From Trochalopteron elliotii (lineage: Eukaryota; Chordata; Aves; Passeriformes; Leiothrichidae), in assembly GCA_024734555.1 (NCBI GenBank), contig JANPWX010019780.1, positions 707,305 to 771,304 on the forward strand: DNA of 64,000 nt, written 5' to 3'. The position numbers and the translations under genes are program-made. The notes below the pieces were generated by a model. It saw nothing but the letters and a program-made list of their open reading frames with translations, was not told the DNA's origin and did no database searches. Positions 51,846 through 64,000 of the stretch are shown piece after piece. Position 1 is the stretch's first letter; each line of letters starts with the position of its first letter.

Positions 51846-54291
51846 AACTGTAACATAAGAAAACTGGTCTTGTTTTTCTAACTAGCACCAAAAATAGGAT
51901 TTGAAGAAGAAATCACAAAACCTTTGAATATTACATGATAACGCAACAAAATACAATGCAATAATATATATGCTTCTTCCGAGCCTGAAATGTTCTGCGG
52001 AAGTTGTTTGTTGGTCAAATTTCCACCTGGAAGATTTTTATGTTGTCTAAGCAGTGAGAGCAACTGAAATTTAAAACTCCACCAAATTTATTTGACTAAG
52101 TATAGCCATAAAGCACAGAGAAGCAGCCAATAACTCTATATCAATTTTAGGACCTTGATCTGATCTTCCATCAAAGATGTATCTTGGACTCTCTTGGGCT
52201 CAGTAAATAGGGCTGAGCAGATCTCTGACTAAAGGAGTGAAGGAGAAGCCTGCATGTCCATTTCGTGCCCTCTAGGCATGCCTGACAGGCACAGACAGGA
52301 TATGGTTGTACTTCGTGATAAAATGTTCAAAATATTCTATATTTTAAAAACAAGAATTGTGTTTTCAAATTTTTAAATTGAATACATACATATGCATTCT
52401 TCCTCCTTCATCTTCAGCAAATAAACTTCAGTCATTTGGCATTTTCCCTGTTTAAACTTAATGTCGGACTAATAATTAGTTTGTGTTTGTCTATGACCTT
52501 ACATGCTACAATGTAAGAGTACTCTTTTAATGTCAGAATTTTAATCTTTATGGGTCCTTTTGATCACTGGTTCATATAGACACAATGAACTCCACAAAAT
52601 GCAATAAGTGAAAACCTTTATTTTAGATCTTAACTGAAATAAATCCCTGAGTCTTTTGAACTGGCAGTGAAAACTCTTTTTAGACATGTACAAGACACTG
52701 TCCCTATGGCTAAAATAGTTCTCAGTCAAAACAGCCATAATTGTTATCTAGTCATAATTAAGAGCTTTGTTTTCTGTAGGGAAAGCACAGATTCTCTTAG
52801 AATTGTTTGATGTGCAAGGATTTGATAATATAGTAGGAAAAATAATGATGATGACGTTTAGACTTGTCTTTGTTAGTTGTCAGTGAGATCATGTTCTCCA
52901 GTCACTTCTACTTAGGCGGAACCAATGCTGTAACCCCTAAATTTCTTGGTGATAAGTGACACATTACATTACACTGTCCATTACAGGAGAACCAAAGGCA
53001 GACACCTGCAGAATTTGTATAGAAGGGCAGGGCATTTCTCCTTCTCAAGCTGGTTCTTTGTAGGTGGCAGAATGATGTGTGACTGAAAAAGATCAGAGAT
53101 GCATTCTGCACTTATGGGTGCAGACCAGTCAGTAGAGCAACAAACTGATTTGCAATTTCCAACTCTTTCATAGATGTGAGGAGTGAAAATTGCAATTGTT
53201 TCATAAAATTTAGCATTCATGATAGGTTTTCCAGGATGATGCTGAAATAACATGTCAATTCATAAATTTTCTTGTGGGAAAAGGGTTGCTTCACAGAGCA
53301 GTGAGGCATTTTCCTACTCTCTCTGGCTGCAGTGTGGCTACTATAACCATATCCTTTCCCTGAAACTGTATTCTGTCTTACCTAAAAAGGAACTGCTGAT
53401 CTAGAAAAGCACAGAGTATCAGTGGCATTCGGAGAGTCTTGGGAATAGCGACCTCTGGGGGTAGTTTAAAGACCCAACATTCAAAAAGTGCACATGCATT
53501 TTAGGTCTACAATCAACAGCAGTGAGCAAACACCCCCAGCAATGTTTGCCACCCCATGACTATGTCCCCATTTGGCCCCTCACCAGAACTTGCAAACACA
53601 CACCAAAAAATTCGTGCAACTAGATCAGATGTGAACTTCACAAGTGTTTCTTTAATAGAAGAAAGGGTTATCTTTACACTGACAAAAAACTAAGCACCAA
53701 TAACGAAGAACTGTTACATAGAACGCTTTAAAAAGTATTAGGGAAGGGTGAATAGAAAGCCAGATAAGATTACCACATGAGTGACATGAACAATACATTC
53801 CAACAACCCCCCTACAAACTTTCTATTTATTGGCACAATGAAACCATCTGCAGATAAACTACATGAAAGCAGTATTATAGAAAGTAATTCCTGGTGTGAA
53901 AGGAGATAGAACAAATCACCCCATCCTTCCATTTTTTGCTTACATAAAGCATATACTGTGCTTTTCCCCTGTGCAATTCACACAAATTCAGTACTGAAAC
54001 TTTCTTCCTCTTGTACAACTGTTGCAGGTCTGCAGAAGAAAATTGCTGCATGAGCGTTAGGTGGTGTGATTTATCAGAGTGAAATTGCTTTTCATGTGGA
54101 AATTGTAAGCAGGAGATGGAGGCACTAAGGAGGAAACAGAAAAAGAAATTATAAAAATGAAATGCTCTTAAATAAAAAATTAAAGCTACTTCTGAAAGAG
54201 AGGAAGCGGGAAAGACTGTCAAGGAGAGGTCTAGATTCCTAGAATCATCTCTGGGTTTTTTTTGTTTGTCTATTCACAGAAATTTGTCTAA

Positions 54292-54311
54292 TTTTTTTTT
54301 TTTTTTTTTTT
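54292..54311 (+). repeat. T20 homopolymer
   Basis: Twenty uninterrupted T on the plus strand, 280 bases before a CR1 copy. It could be the antisense poly(A) of a retroposed RNA, but the flanks show no recognisable source. Confidence 0.9.
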
Positions 54312-54589
54312 GCTATGTAGAGTAGATTACAAATTGTCAGAAAAAATGAAGTCCCACATTTTCCTATTACAAGCTTTAGTATCAGGTTCACTTAATTTTC
54401 CTGTTCTCTGTTGTTTCAGATCAAACCACTTGCCTAAAGTAAAACTAGTTTGTAATTTTTCTTGCGGTCCATTTCACATAGCTTCTTGTACTGTGGACAA
54501 GTGAATTGGGCAGCAATCTTGTCTGGAACAAGCTCCAGCTTTAGGTGATAAATTTAGAGCAATACTTTGGATCTGTGGGTTTACTAATT

Positions 54590-55407
54590 TTATGATGGAT
54601 GGACGACACTGAACGATGTGCTAGAGGGAAGGGATATCACCCAGAGGGAGCTTGATAGGCTTGAGAGGTGTGAATCTCTGCAAGCCTCCTGAAGTTCAAA
54701 AACACCAAGTGCAAGGTGCTGCACCTGGGTGGGGAGAATCCCAACCGCAAACAACACAGACTGGGCAGAAAATGGATTAAAACCTGCCCTGTTAGAAGGA
54801 CTCAGGAGTGCTAGAAGCTGGACTGACCAGGCCCTGAGCACTTCATAGCCCAGAAAGCCAAACATGTCCTGGGCTGCAGCGTGGGCAGCAGGGGAGGGAG
54901 AGAATTATGCTCCACCTGGAACCCTGCATCTAGCAGGTTCCAGCACAGAAAGGACCTATTGGAGTTGGTCCAGAGGAGGGCCACAAAGATGGTCAGAGGG
55001 CTTGAGCACCTCTCCTGTGGCTGAAAGGGTTGAGGTTCTTCAGTTTGGAGAAAGAAGACTGGAGAGACCTTACAGCAAGCCTTCCAATACCTAAAGAGGG
55101 CCTGCAGAAAAGCTGGAGTGGGACTTGCGGCAAGGGCCTGTAGTGATAGGACAAGGGGTAATGGTTTTCAACCGAAAAACAACAGGTTTAGATTGGATAT
55201 TAGGAAGAAATTCTTTACTGTGAGGATGGGGAAAGACTGGAACAAGTTGACCAAAGATGTTTTTCCCATCCTTCAAGGCCAGGTTAGATGGGATTTTGAG
55301 CAAGCTGGTGTAATGGAAGGTTGGGTTGAAATTAGATGATCTTTAAGGTTCCTTCTAACCCAAGCCTTTCTATAATTCTGTGATTCTATGATTCTATGAT
55401 TTTATGA
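54590..55407 (+). mobile_element. CR1 LINE, 5'-truncated copy
   Basis: A plus-strand CR1 of about 0.8 kb. It starts just after the reverse-transcriptase box, carries the CKVLHLG block (about 54710-54732), the 'ttggtccagaggagggccac' block (54964-54983) and the conserved SDRTRGNG...FFTVR region. It ends in a clear tail of ATTCTGTG/ATTCTATG units (about 55375-55407). No poly(A), as usual for CR1. The tail is the cleanest of the CR1 copies in this window, which with the long open C-terminal stretch suggests it is younger than the copy at 12.1 kb, but this is a judgement by eye. Confidence 0.95.
55118..55336 (+). pseudogene. CR1 ORF2 C-terminal remnant
   Basis: An open stretch of about 72 codons encodes the C-terminal part of CR1 ORF2, recognisable from SDRTRGNG, RFRLDIRKKFFTVR and DWNKL. 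In intact elements this follows the reverse transcriptase and precedes the 3' UTR. Upstream the same protein is spread over other frames (for example FGERRLERP near 55045), so indels have broken it. It has no function as a protein now. Confidence 0.85.
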
Positions 55408-56610
55408 CTGTGGTCTGAAAAGGTATGAAGGAGGCCATTATCACAGAAACAACAATTATTATGGCAGGTTTTTTATGCATTGAAAGTGGCCACTTCCTTC
55501 AAGGATCTGCCTTGTTAACAATGCAGGCTTTGGTAGGGATTCACCTAAGACAGTAAATAAAAATGAAGGACTTCTATCTTCCCTAGTTTGTGATTCCTGG
55601 TAACTCCAGAGTTAAATGCAGCCCCTTAGCCTCTATATGTGATTTCACAGAAAGTGTTTTGTACAGATCTTCTTTCACTAAACATCTGGTAACCAGAATA
55701 TCCAACTTTGCAGAGAAACACCTCTAGCAAAAACAAACAACCATCGATGCAGATACAATGCAAGTACGCCTGTAACTGTACCAACCTCCCACCAAGAATA
55801 AACAGGAATTCTTAACATTTCCTTTTTATCTTTGGTTATGTAATCAATGAAAGAAGTTAACACAACTCTACATTGCAGCTACTTCAGGTTATATTTTGTT
55901 TAACCCTAAGGGGCTGACACAGGAAAGAAAAAATAATGTATTTGCAAGCAAAGGCAAGAGGGGAAAAAATCATTATTAAGCACACTGTAAATTTATTAAT
56001 TATCACAACACATAAAAACTCTGAGAGTATTTTTGTTTGTTTGTTTTTATTTGTCAGTAGACTGTTACAAGGTTACGGCAACATATAAAGTGACAAATGT
56101 TTTATTACACTTTCCAAAATTTCCTGTCAGTATCCATTGAATATTACTAATTTCAGCCCTATTCAAACATACAGATTCCAGTAATTTTTTTTACAGCATT
56201 TGAAGTTTTCTCATCTCTGGCCTTCCAAGTGTTGAAAGTGACTTTTATTTCCTGCTTTATCAGTTCTTTAAATACCAACAAAATACTTAGATAAATTACA
56301 ACGGCTAAAATCCTCCTGAGGTTAATATTTTAGAGTGAAAATTCTGTTCTTTCAGTCATAACTGCTTTTGTGAAAAGTGTCAGTGGCATATGAAAAAAAA
56401 AAATGAAGTGTGGGACTCATCAGTGTGCAACAGTTGTTCTGTACAAGTGATTTTTTTTCCTTAAACTGAATTTCCTCATATCTTCTTTGATATGGTTCTC
56501 CTAGTGACCTTGCTGTCACAGAAGTATGTAGCTGATGTACTCAGCTGAGTTACTAAAGGAATTTCAAATACTGACCTGTTTTTATTTTCCAAACCCAGCT
56601 TTTTATTGTA

Positions 56611-56634
56611 GTTGTTGTTGTTGTTGTTGTTGTT
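56611..56634 (+). repeat. (GTT)8 microsatellite
   Basis: Eight perfect GTT units. It is likely to be polymorphic in length. Confidence 0.95.
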
Positions 56635-58682
56635 TTGATAATTTGGCATGAATGTGAAGCTCGCATTTAATTATGCTATATATCAGCATCATTTTCTGAA
56701 ACCTAAATTTCTGTTTCCAAGCTAAATAGAAATGGCAGTAACAAGTCAATAAAATACCATAAATGACTACTATATGAAGAGTAAAAACTAGTTTCAGAAT
56801 CTTTGAACAGATATGTAATAAAACTTTTCAACAACAACAAAAAAATTCTATCTTCCTAATTTCTGTCAAACTGATGCTGGGCCACCCTTAAATCTAAGCA
56901 GCTGCATTGACAGAGTTTATGCTACTTAAGCATTATGTCACTAAGCAGATGTTAAACCATATTGATATGATATTGATTATTTCAATGGGCTTGCATTGAG
57001 ATCCCTGCTAGAAAAATTTCAACAGCAGCTTGTTTGAAGAACAAGACCACTCAAAGAGCAAGGATCAGGCATGTGCTCAAATCTGACATAGCCACCTGGA
57101 GCACATGGTCTTAAGTGTTCTAACTTTGAACATTCATTTTAATATTAGAATCAAATTTCAGACTTGTTTTAACTTGTTGATTTTGCCAGCATATTCATAA
57201 ACTACAAAATTCCCTCTATACAGTGATGGCAATATGAAATTCCTTTTAAAAGCCTAACAATTCTCAAATGGGTAAATATCTCTTTTCATATACATATGTA
57301 TGTGTGTATCTCTGTCTACCTGCCTGTATATAAATAAAATTCCTGTATTTTCTAAGTAGGAATAGACTGTCTAGTTTGGGAGAGGAAAGATTTCAGTCTG
57401 TTCTTTCTACCAAGTAATAGGGTGTGCCAGGAATGGGTGAGCTCATAGGAAAAAAGGTAGGGTAAGTTTGAGCTGGCTGGGTTGGTCTTGGGCAGGAAGT
57501 GTAAGATGAGATGGTTCTTGTGTTATAAACCACTGCTGTAGGTTTTTGAGGGATCTAGCAGCAGGCATGGATTTGTTACAGCTGCAGGAGGTCACAGCCC
57601 ACCTACGACCTTCTGCCTAGCTGCTGACTGGTATTTTCATTTGTCACTCAGTAAATGCCACGTGGTCTCTTCATGGGCCCGTTATCCATCTGACTGAAGG
57701 CCTAAGAAGCACCCAGAGCACTTGTAGCCCTGCGAGTGCTTCTGTTGTCATCTCAGTCCTTCACGGGACTGCAGAATGGATTTCACTGTTTGCATGATTT
57801 TCCAAAGCACAGGGGTGACTGAACAAACCATAATATATGTTGAAGGACTCTAGCAAACAAGGATTAGAAAATGCCCTCAAGAACGCAAGAAATTTTGAGA
57901 GATATCACCACGTAGCAAAGGGATGTTATCACTTTCTGTCCAGATGTTGAGAATATGAAGAAATCAAATAGCCCTAGTTTATTCTCCTCTTAATTATCAG
58001 TGAGAATTCTTCCCTTTGAGCATTAAATCACTTATATTTCTTTTGGTTGTGATGGATAACAGGTAAATAATTTGGGAATATCTGTAGAGAGATGCAAGGG
58101 TTGAAAATATTTGCCCATATACTCTAGGCTTTAGAAGGAGTGTTCAGCTTTAATTTTTTTCACAATAATATTTTAATTTATGTTCATCTTAGAAAAGCCT
58201 GAACATAGTAAATACAATAAGAATATAAATTAGTGGAGTAGCAGGAAACCAATCCTGAAGACAGTGAAAGAAAGCACTATGTCAAACAGAGAACACCCCA
58301 GAATTTGCAACCTCTGTAAAGACAAATAGATAATTTTTTTACTTGTGTTGTTTCCAGTCAAATGCAAGGTGCTTAGACTACCCAGCCCAAAAGGACAGTG
58401 GGGTTATGTTCTTATTAAAAAAAAAAGGAAAGAGGGAAAAAAATACATTGATTCATGAAGTTTAGAATTCAGCAGAAAAAACCTATAATTTATCAGCTAA
58501 GATTAAATATTGAGACTTATTAACATTTATATTGCACTGTTTTCTGGAAAAAGACATGTCTAAGCTACATAATTTCATTAGTATTTTGGTCTAATCTGTG
58601 TAAAGAATAATTGGCTTATTTAAAAGCTGGTTAAATGAATATTATTATGTTAACAATAGAGCAGCTCTAAACATATCCCATT

Positions 58683-58706
58683 AAAAAAAAAGAAAAAAAA
58701 AAAGGA
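58683..58706 (+). repeat. A-rich tract
   Basis: Nine A, one G, then about eleven A before GG. Simple sequence; a second similar tract lies at 58414-58444. Confidence 0.85.
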
Positions 58707-59190
58707 AGTGTTACAGTGCATGGGAATGCTGGTGAGAAGGAAAGTAGGTGGAGTTTTATTTCCAATATAGCAACTAGAAAAATATTTTGATCACGGAACT
58801 ACTGTGCTTTCTGCATTATTGCACTTGACCAATGTGGTGAATAGATAAAGGATACCTTTTCATGTACTCTGATGTCAGTGGGTACATGCACATCTTGCTG
58901 CCTTTGTACAAGGGAGAGAGATATTTCAGTTTCCCTTATCTGGCTGGGGAAGGAGCAGAGAGTTCGGGAGCAGTCTGATTCAGTTTATTTTCAGTGTACA
59001 AACCCCATGGAGCAAAAGTTTACAAGCATGGAGATCTGTGAGATCTGGCAAGTAAGGAGAAATGGACACCCAGGAGCTGATCTTAATTAAAACTGAGTGA
59101 TGGTTTTCTCTAAACTGAGAATTTAAATGTGTTACGCAGTATCTACATGTGCAAAAATTATAATGCAGATCATCACTACTCCTTACCAAT

Positions 59191-59285
59191 GGTTTTTGTT
59201 TGTTCGTTTGTTTGTTTGTTTCTCTTTTTGGTGGTTTCATTTGTTTGGGTTTTAAAGTTTTGTTTGTTTGTTTTTTGTGGGGGGT
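59191..59285 (+). repeat. TTTG-rich low-complexity tract
   Basis: Two clusters of TTTG units (about 59196-59220 and 59258-59276), separated by T-rich sequence and ending in a GGGGGG-like run. It is an interrupted tetranucleotide microsatellite. Confidence 0.85.
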
Positions 59286-60845
59286 AATGTTTAAAATTTA
59301 GCTTCAAGATATGTATCTGAGTTTCCCCCAAAATCCTAGTGGAAAAAGACCCCGTGTTCTTTCATAGCCACTAAGTAATAAACGGCCAATTTGTTGTTTG
59401 GTTACTTGGGTTTTTTTCAGATCCTAAGAAAAACAACTACTATTTAAAGATGTGTGACTAAACTGCAGTGGTGTTGCTGCAGTTTATTGTGTCATTTTCT
59501 CCTGTGAGGAAGGTGAAAATATACCCTAGGAAGCAAGTCTCTGTGCCAGAAGTACCTCTGCCACTTGAGTTTCGTGTGGTGTGGTGAGGCAATTTTGTGT
59601 CTAAAAGAGTTGGCAATTTCATCTAGTATGGAAACACTAGTCCATAGTTTAGGCTTTCCCCTAAAAAGGAGGAATTTACAGCTACTCAGTTCTCAACCTC
59701 GCAGTTGTTTTTGCAAAACCAATAGGGGTTTAATGACCTACAACATCTGTGTTAAATGATGACTAGGGTAAAGGAGTTACTGGGAATGTTCATAGACAAA
59801 GGATGAATGAATAAATCCTGTTTACATATGAAAACAAACAAAAAGCAAAGAGAAGCTGAGCAACTTAAGTAAAAATTATGTATTTCATCACACTGCTAAT
59901 TACACTATTCTCTGGAAGCTGGACAACTGAAGATTTTTTGTGAGTAACACTAACCCTGAAGAACTAGAGGTATCTTTCATGTTTTCTAAACATTTGTAAC
60001 TCTTTCTCTAAGAGAACAATGCAATCAGTCTTAAAGTCAAGGGAAATTCATTATTATCAGTTCTCTTGAGACTAGAGGGGAAAAAACCGCAGGGAGAAGG
60101 GGTGTTTGTATTCCAGTTGACCAGCTATGTCTGTTGTGGATTGTACTACTTAGCTCAGACACATCATTTCACGGGTGCTACAAAGTGGATGTTCGCCATT
60201 CTGACAGTGGTTTAAAACAAGGAACTGCACTGGTTTTATCTTTGCTGTGCTCTCAGAAGGTTGTACATATTTTTCAACTCTTTTTTTCACTGGGCAAAGT
60301 CAACCCCCTTAAGCTGAGCAGGCATCTTTTTACTGGGACACGATAAAATCAACAATTCTTCCTCTGTGTGTGCTGCTTTCTCACCTGAATTTACCTTGGC
60401 TAGCACAACTGGATTTCATTCACACTTTCAATCATTTAAAAAAATGCTATGCCTGGCTTCCTTTAGAATGGTTAGTTTATTTTATGGCTCTAACTAGTGA
60501 GATCTCTTTGTGAAAACTATCAAGTGCAGAACAAATAGAAAAGAAATAGGAAAAGAAAATAAATAAAATCTGTATTTTCCAGGGGATCCTTCAGAGTTAA
60601 CTGACTTACATCTTTCTACACCTACCTTCTTCCAAGCACAGAAACACTGTGCAACAGGCTAGTGGCGGATGGGAAAATTAATCTTTTGTTCTTTAGAAAT
60701 AGACAGCAGCACTCTATTTGCTGTCAGCTCTCACTATCAACTATAAATCACAATATTTTACTCTATTTGTGACTTCTTATATATTTGTGAGTTCCATATG
60801 CATGTATATGGATACAGGACATGAATTCATTATATTCAATGAGGT

Positions 60846-61814
60846 TACATCAGACTGGTGACCTCTCACCCGTGGAGTTCTGTATTTTAAGCCCAGTTCT
60901 CTTCAACATCTTTGTAATTGACTTGAACACAGCACTTGAAGGGATACTGAGTAAGTTTACCACTGACACAAAATTGGGAGGAGGTGTCGACTCCCTCAAA
61001 GGAAGATAGGCCTTGCAAAGCAACATCCACAAATTAGAGGGCTGGGCATTCACCAACCACCTGACATTTAACATTCTGCATCTGGGGTGGGGCAACCCTG
61101 GATCTATAGACAGACTGGGGAATGAAATGCTGGAAAACAACACAGTGGGAAAGGACCTGGGGATCCTGGTTGATGACAAGCTGAATATGAGCCAGCAGTG
61201 CCCTGGCAGCCAGGAGGACCCCCGGGCTGCATCAGGCCCAGCATCAGAGCCAGACAAGGGAGGGGATTCTCCTGATCTGCTCTGCACTGGGGCAGCCTCA
61301 GCTCGAATGCTGGGAGCAGTTTTGGGTGCCACAATACAAAAAAGACATTGAGCTGTTAGAGAGTGTCCAAAGAAGAGCAATGAAGATGGTGAAGGGCCTT
61401 GAGGGGAAGCGGTGTGAGGAGTGGCTGAGGTCACTTGGTCTGTTCAGCCTGGGGAAGAGGAGACTGAGGGGAGACCTCACTGCAATTACATGTTGCTTGT
61501 GAGGGGAAGAGGAGAGGCAGGCACTGAGCTCTTCTCTGTGGGGATAGTGACAAGACCCTGAAATTGTGTCAGGGCAGGTTCAGGTTGGATTTTAGGAAAT
61601 GGTTCTTCATGCAGAGGGTGGCTGGGCACTGGAACTAGGGTCCCCAGGGAAGTGATCACAACACCAAGCCAGACAGAGCTCAGATAGTGTTTGGACAATG
61701 CTCTTAGGCATATATTATAGTTCCTGGATTGTCCTGTGCAGGACCAGGAATTGGACTCAATGATCCTGATGGGTCCCTTCCAACTCAGGATATTCTTTGA
61801 TTCTGTGATTCTAG
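60846..61814 (+). mobile_element. CR1 LINE, 5'-truncated copy
   Basis: The longest CR1 in the window (about 0.97 kb), plus strand. It begins in the reverse-transcriptase domain just before the SPVLFNIF motif and runs through the rest of ORF2 into a 3' UTR. That UTR carries the 'aggaccaggaattggactc' block (61740-61758) and 'gggtcccttccaactcagga' (61771-61790), and ends in GATTCTGTGATTCT (61799-61812). The 5' truncation and loss of ORF1 are normal for the family. Inactivated by a stop, a frameshift and a changed active site. Confidence 0.95.
60857..61502 (+). pseudogene. CR1 ORF2 reverse-transcriptase remnant
   Basis: The reverse transcriptase can be followed from SPVLFNIFVIDLN (about 60890-60930) to the catalytic box, which reads FTTDTKLGG instead of the family's FADD form, so the first aspartate is lost. 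The same frame continues past an in-frame TAG (61007-61009) to [19 protein letters not shown]. Near 61200 the frame shifts: the homologous continuation (ALAAR..., later [15 protein letters not shown] and [13 protein letters not shown]) is in the next frame until a TGA at 61500-61502. This is a clear example of a dead LINE polymerase. In an active element it would carry out target-primed reverse transcription in the nucleus. Confidence 0.9.
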
Positions 61815-64000
61815 GTTTCACAGTCAAATACACTCAATGTATGCACGCATGGAATCCACCAACAGGTCAATATCACACTTTATAAGAATTATCTCCAGTT
61901 CTTAGCCCATGCAGTATTTTCATTCTTAGCCCATGAATTAGCTAAATGCACTTTGTATGTGTTTGTGTTTAGGAAGGAAGAGACAGTTTTCATCTTCTGA
62001 TAGACAAAAAGTGGTTGAATTCCACAATGTACCATTATAGGACACCAGTGCTAAAACTAGTAATGGAAGCAACATGCTAAGAATTTCCTTAACCATAAGG
62101 AATTGTATAAGACCTTGAGAAATTTATTTGCTCTCATTTAAGAAGACCCTTAATAGAAGGAAGAAATAAATCTTTAGGAGAGAAAACAGTCTGAGTGCAT
62201 ACTCTGATATGGTTTATCTTTTTGATTCAAAAAGCAGTTGCTGACTCTGAAGAAAGGCAGAATTGGAAACTGAATTACTCTGAACAGGCAAAAAAGATGT
62301 GCAAAGATTAGTCTACACTGCAGCAGCCTGCTGACCGGTTCTTGGTAACAAAAAATGTAATTCCCTAGCTATTATTTTCTTCTTGAGGTAGTTGAGTGCA
62401 ACCACTGAGAATCTATGTAATCCATATTCTTCTACTTTAAGAAAGGAATAATATTTTCTCTTTTGTTTATAGGGTGTGATGAGGGACAGTCGAACTAAAA
62501 TAGATGGACTTTTAAGAACTCAAGGTCCAAAATCCATTTTTATTTGAAAAACTGATTTGGAAAACTTCTATCTTTTAAAATGACAAACAAATGAAATTTC
62601 TGCTTTTTGTAAAGACCTGTGAATTTTCTCTCTTTTTAATTAAACTTAAATTATTTGATACTACTTCAAAGGCCTGAAAAGCAAACATGCACAGCTCTGA
62701 TCTTCATGAGAAAGAGAAAGTCTAAATTGTGTATCAGAAATAAACATGCCACATTGCCTTGTTTGGAGCCACACCCCTGCCTTTAATATATACACTAGCA
62801 AAAATACATTGCACATTAAATATAACTAAAGAAAATTACAAGTCCTTCTCCTAAGATTTATCTCCTTTCTTTTCATCCTATTGCATCAACTTCCAAAATG
62901 CCAATGAATATGACACGTGCTAGCCTCGCGACCAGAGAAGATTTTAGGCAGCCATAGTCACAATTTGTCTTTTGATTCACATTTAAGCAATTTTCACTCT
63001 TCATGCAGCCTTTTCAGAGATACTAACCAATATCCCACCTATTCTGAGGTGAGAACATCCTAAATTATAAAGGCTTATTTTACATCCTGTACAGGACAAG
63101 AAACTACTAATTCAGCCCCTAGCTCTCTGCTCTTATAGAATGTGAAGCCAAAAATTTGGTAGAGAGTGTAGGCAGAGACAGCAGTGTTCCCTTAAGTATT
63201 AAAGTGTTGCAAAGTCTCTTGGGATCTTGGCTTTAGTTTCCCCACTGTCATATATGATTTTATCACACTGCATCTCTCTGCCTTTATATTCAGTTAAGGA
63301 TCACTTGGAGCAATGTAGATGTCATCGTGAAATATTGTGAAATGGTTTTTACTTCAGAATAGTACCAGTACAAATTTTCATGGTTTCCAGGGTGAAATAT
63401 TTTCATTGTAAGATTTCAGGCTTTTCCTGTGGTGCCTTCTTGGTGCCTGCAAGAGCAGACATGATTTCAAAGTCATGAAGAATAGTAGTGATGTCATGAT
63501 GAGTGCATTAACACAAGTCTGTATTTTCACATGCTGTGTTGAAGTACTGGAAAGTTTAGAATGAATCCCACAGTATCCTTCTCTGTACCTCATGTATCCC
63601 ACTATGCTTCCATCAGTGCCGCTACATGGCATTACAATGCAACACCTGCAAACATCAGTGTATTAAAGAGTCAAATTCCCATTTTCAGGAAAATGAAAAG
63701 AAGAGCAGGCAGGTAGTTTCTGATGTGTTTTCAGTCTTAAATTAAAACTTTCTACAGAAAGAATGAAAGCACAGGAAAAGAGAGACTGTAGTTGGTGAGG
63801 GGAAGGGCAGGAAAGAATCTGGCTGGGTGAGCTCCTCTCCATGCAGGTGGAGTCGATCCGCCACCAGAGGACTCCACCTGCAGGAATTTAATTGTGACTA
63901 GGGCTCACTTTGGCCTGCTCAGGGATACAGGTCTTTTAGTACGTGACCAATTAAATGTGCTCAGTGCTGGAAGAATGAAGACATGAAATACAATGCGGCA
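61815..64000. other. Non-coding end of window
   Basis: About 2.2 kb with no recognised gene or transposon. The only structured item is an inverted repeat at 63842-63882, near the right edge. Confidence 0.55.
63842..63882. repeat. 13-bp inverted repeat (hairpin)
   Basis: TGCAGGTGGAGTC (63842-63854) and GACTCCACCTGCA (63870-63882) are exact reverse complements separated by 15 bases. The stem is GC-rich and the arms include CAGGTG, an E-box sequence. It could be a fossil DNA-transposon end pair, a structured RNA element or chance; I do not recognise it. Confidence 0.85.

Larger units (their letters stand above)
48363..54589. other. Non-coding stretch, no gene identified
   Basis: About 6 kb of mostly unique DNA. 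It contains a 12-base direct repeat (49239-49250 and 49253-49264), a long A-rich tract (51760-51845) and a T20 run (54292-54311). The open frame at 50880-51116 has more even base composition than its surroundings, but no recognisable similarity or splice context. Confidence 0.55.
55408..60845. other. Non-coding stretch, no gene identified
   Basis: About 5.4 kb of AT-rich DNA. Simple repeats: (GTT)8 at 56611-56634, A-rich patches at 58414-58444 and 58683-58706, and a TTTG-rich tract at 59191-59285. A relatively GC-rich block lies at about 57460-57780. From 55864 to 58871 no open frame of note exists on either strand. Confidence 0.6.

Noticed and set aside
1..64000. The many open frames of 60-118 codons on both strands as genes
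   Set aside because: They overlap each other, lack domains, signal peptides with follow-on sequence or coding-type codon bias, and their number and length fit chance in non-coding DNA.
1..64000. CRISPR arrays, rRNA or intact tRNA genes, mitochondrial inserts, telomeric repeats
   Set aside because: None of the diagnostic repeats, conserved rRNA blocks, paired tRNA stems or TTAGGG arrays were seen on either strand by eye.

Overview
The window looks like AT-rich nuclear DNA from a bird, most likely a songbird. The diagnostic features are several decayed CR1 LINE copies, all truncated at the 5' end and ending in the CR1 octamer-type tail (variants of ATTCTATG). There are also two endogenous-retrovirus LTRs that resemble LTR families I know from passerine genomes. 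Nothing bacterial, viral-genomic or organellar was seen. The species is not determined.

I find no intact protein-coding gene. Open reading frames are short (at most about 118 codons outside the LINE remnants), overlap on both strands, and show no recognisable domains. They are what stop-codon statistics give in non-coding DNA. The window is therefore intergenic, or lies inside one or more very large introns. The only recognisable coding sequence is debris of CR1 ORF2 (reverse transcriptase and the region after it) at about 12.15-12.33, 54.7-55.3 and 60.85-61.5 kb, all inactivated by stops, frameshifts and active-site changes. One short GC-rich segment at 2487-2561 has good splice-site context and coding-like codon use, and is the best candidate for a host exon.

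Layout: 1-12.1 kb is mostly unique sequence with the candidate exon, two tRNA-like stretches near 5.0-5.24 kb and a G-rich tract at 8.78 kb. A 5'-truncated CR1 lies at 12.14-13.05 kb, with a perfect hairpin just past its 3' end and a short antisense CR1 scrap near 13.6 kb. From 13.6 to 35.1 kb the sequence is essentially featureless. CR1 scraps lie at 35.16 kb (plus) and 38.9 kb (minus); the second contains a 28-base perfect palindrome. An old ERVL-like LTR (plus) lies at 44.27-44.81 kb. A much better preserved solo LTR (minus) with a perfect 5-base target-site duplication lies at 47.69-48.36 kb. Two further CR1 copies (plus) lie at 54.59-55.41 and 60.85-61.81 kb. Low-complexity A-rich, T-rich, GTT and TTTG tracts are scattered through the second half.

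There are no operons, RNA genes or CRISPR arrays to connect into a pathway. The biology here is mobile-element insertion and decay. I did not find a convincing undescribed system. The most distinctive sequence-level observations are the well-preserved solo LTR, the long palindrome inside a CR1 fragment, and the hairpin at a CR1 3' junction.
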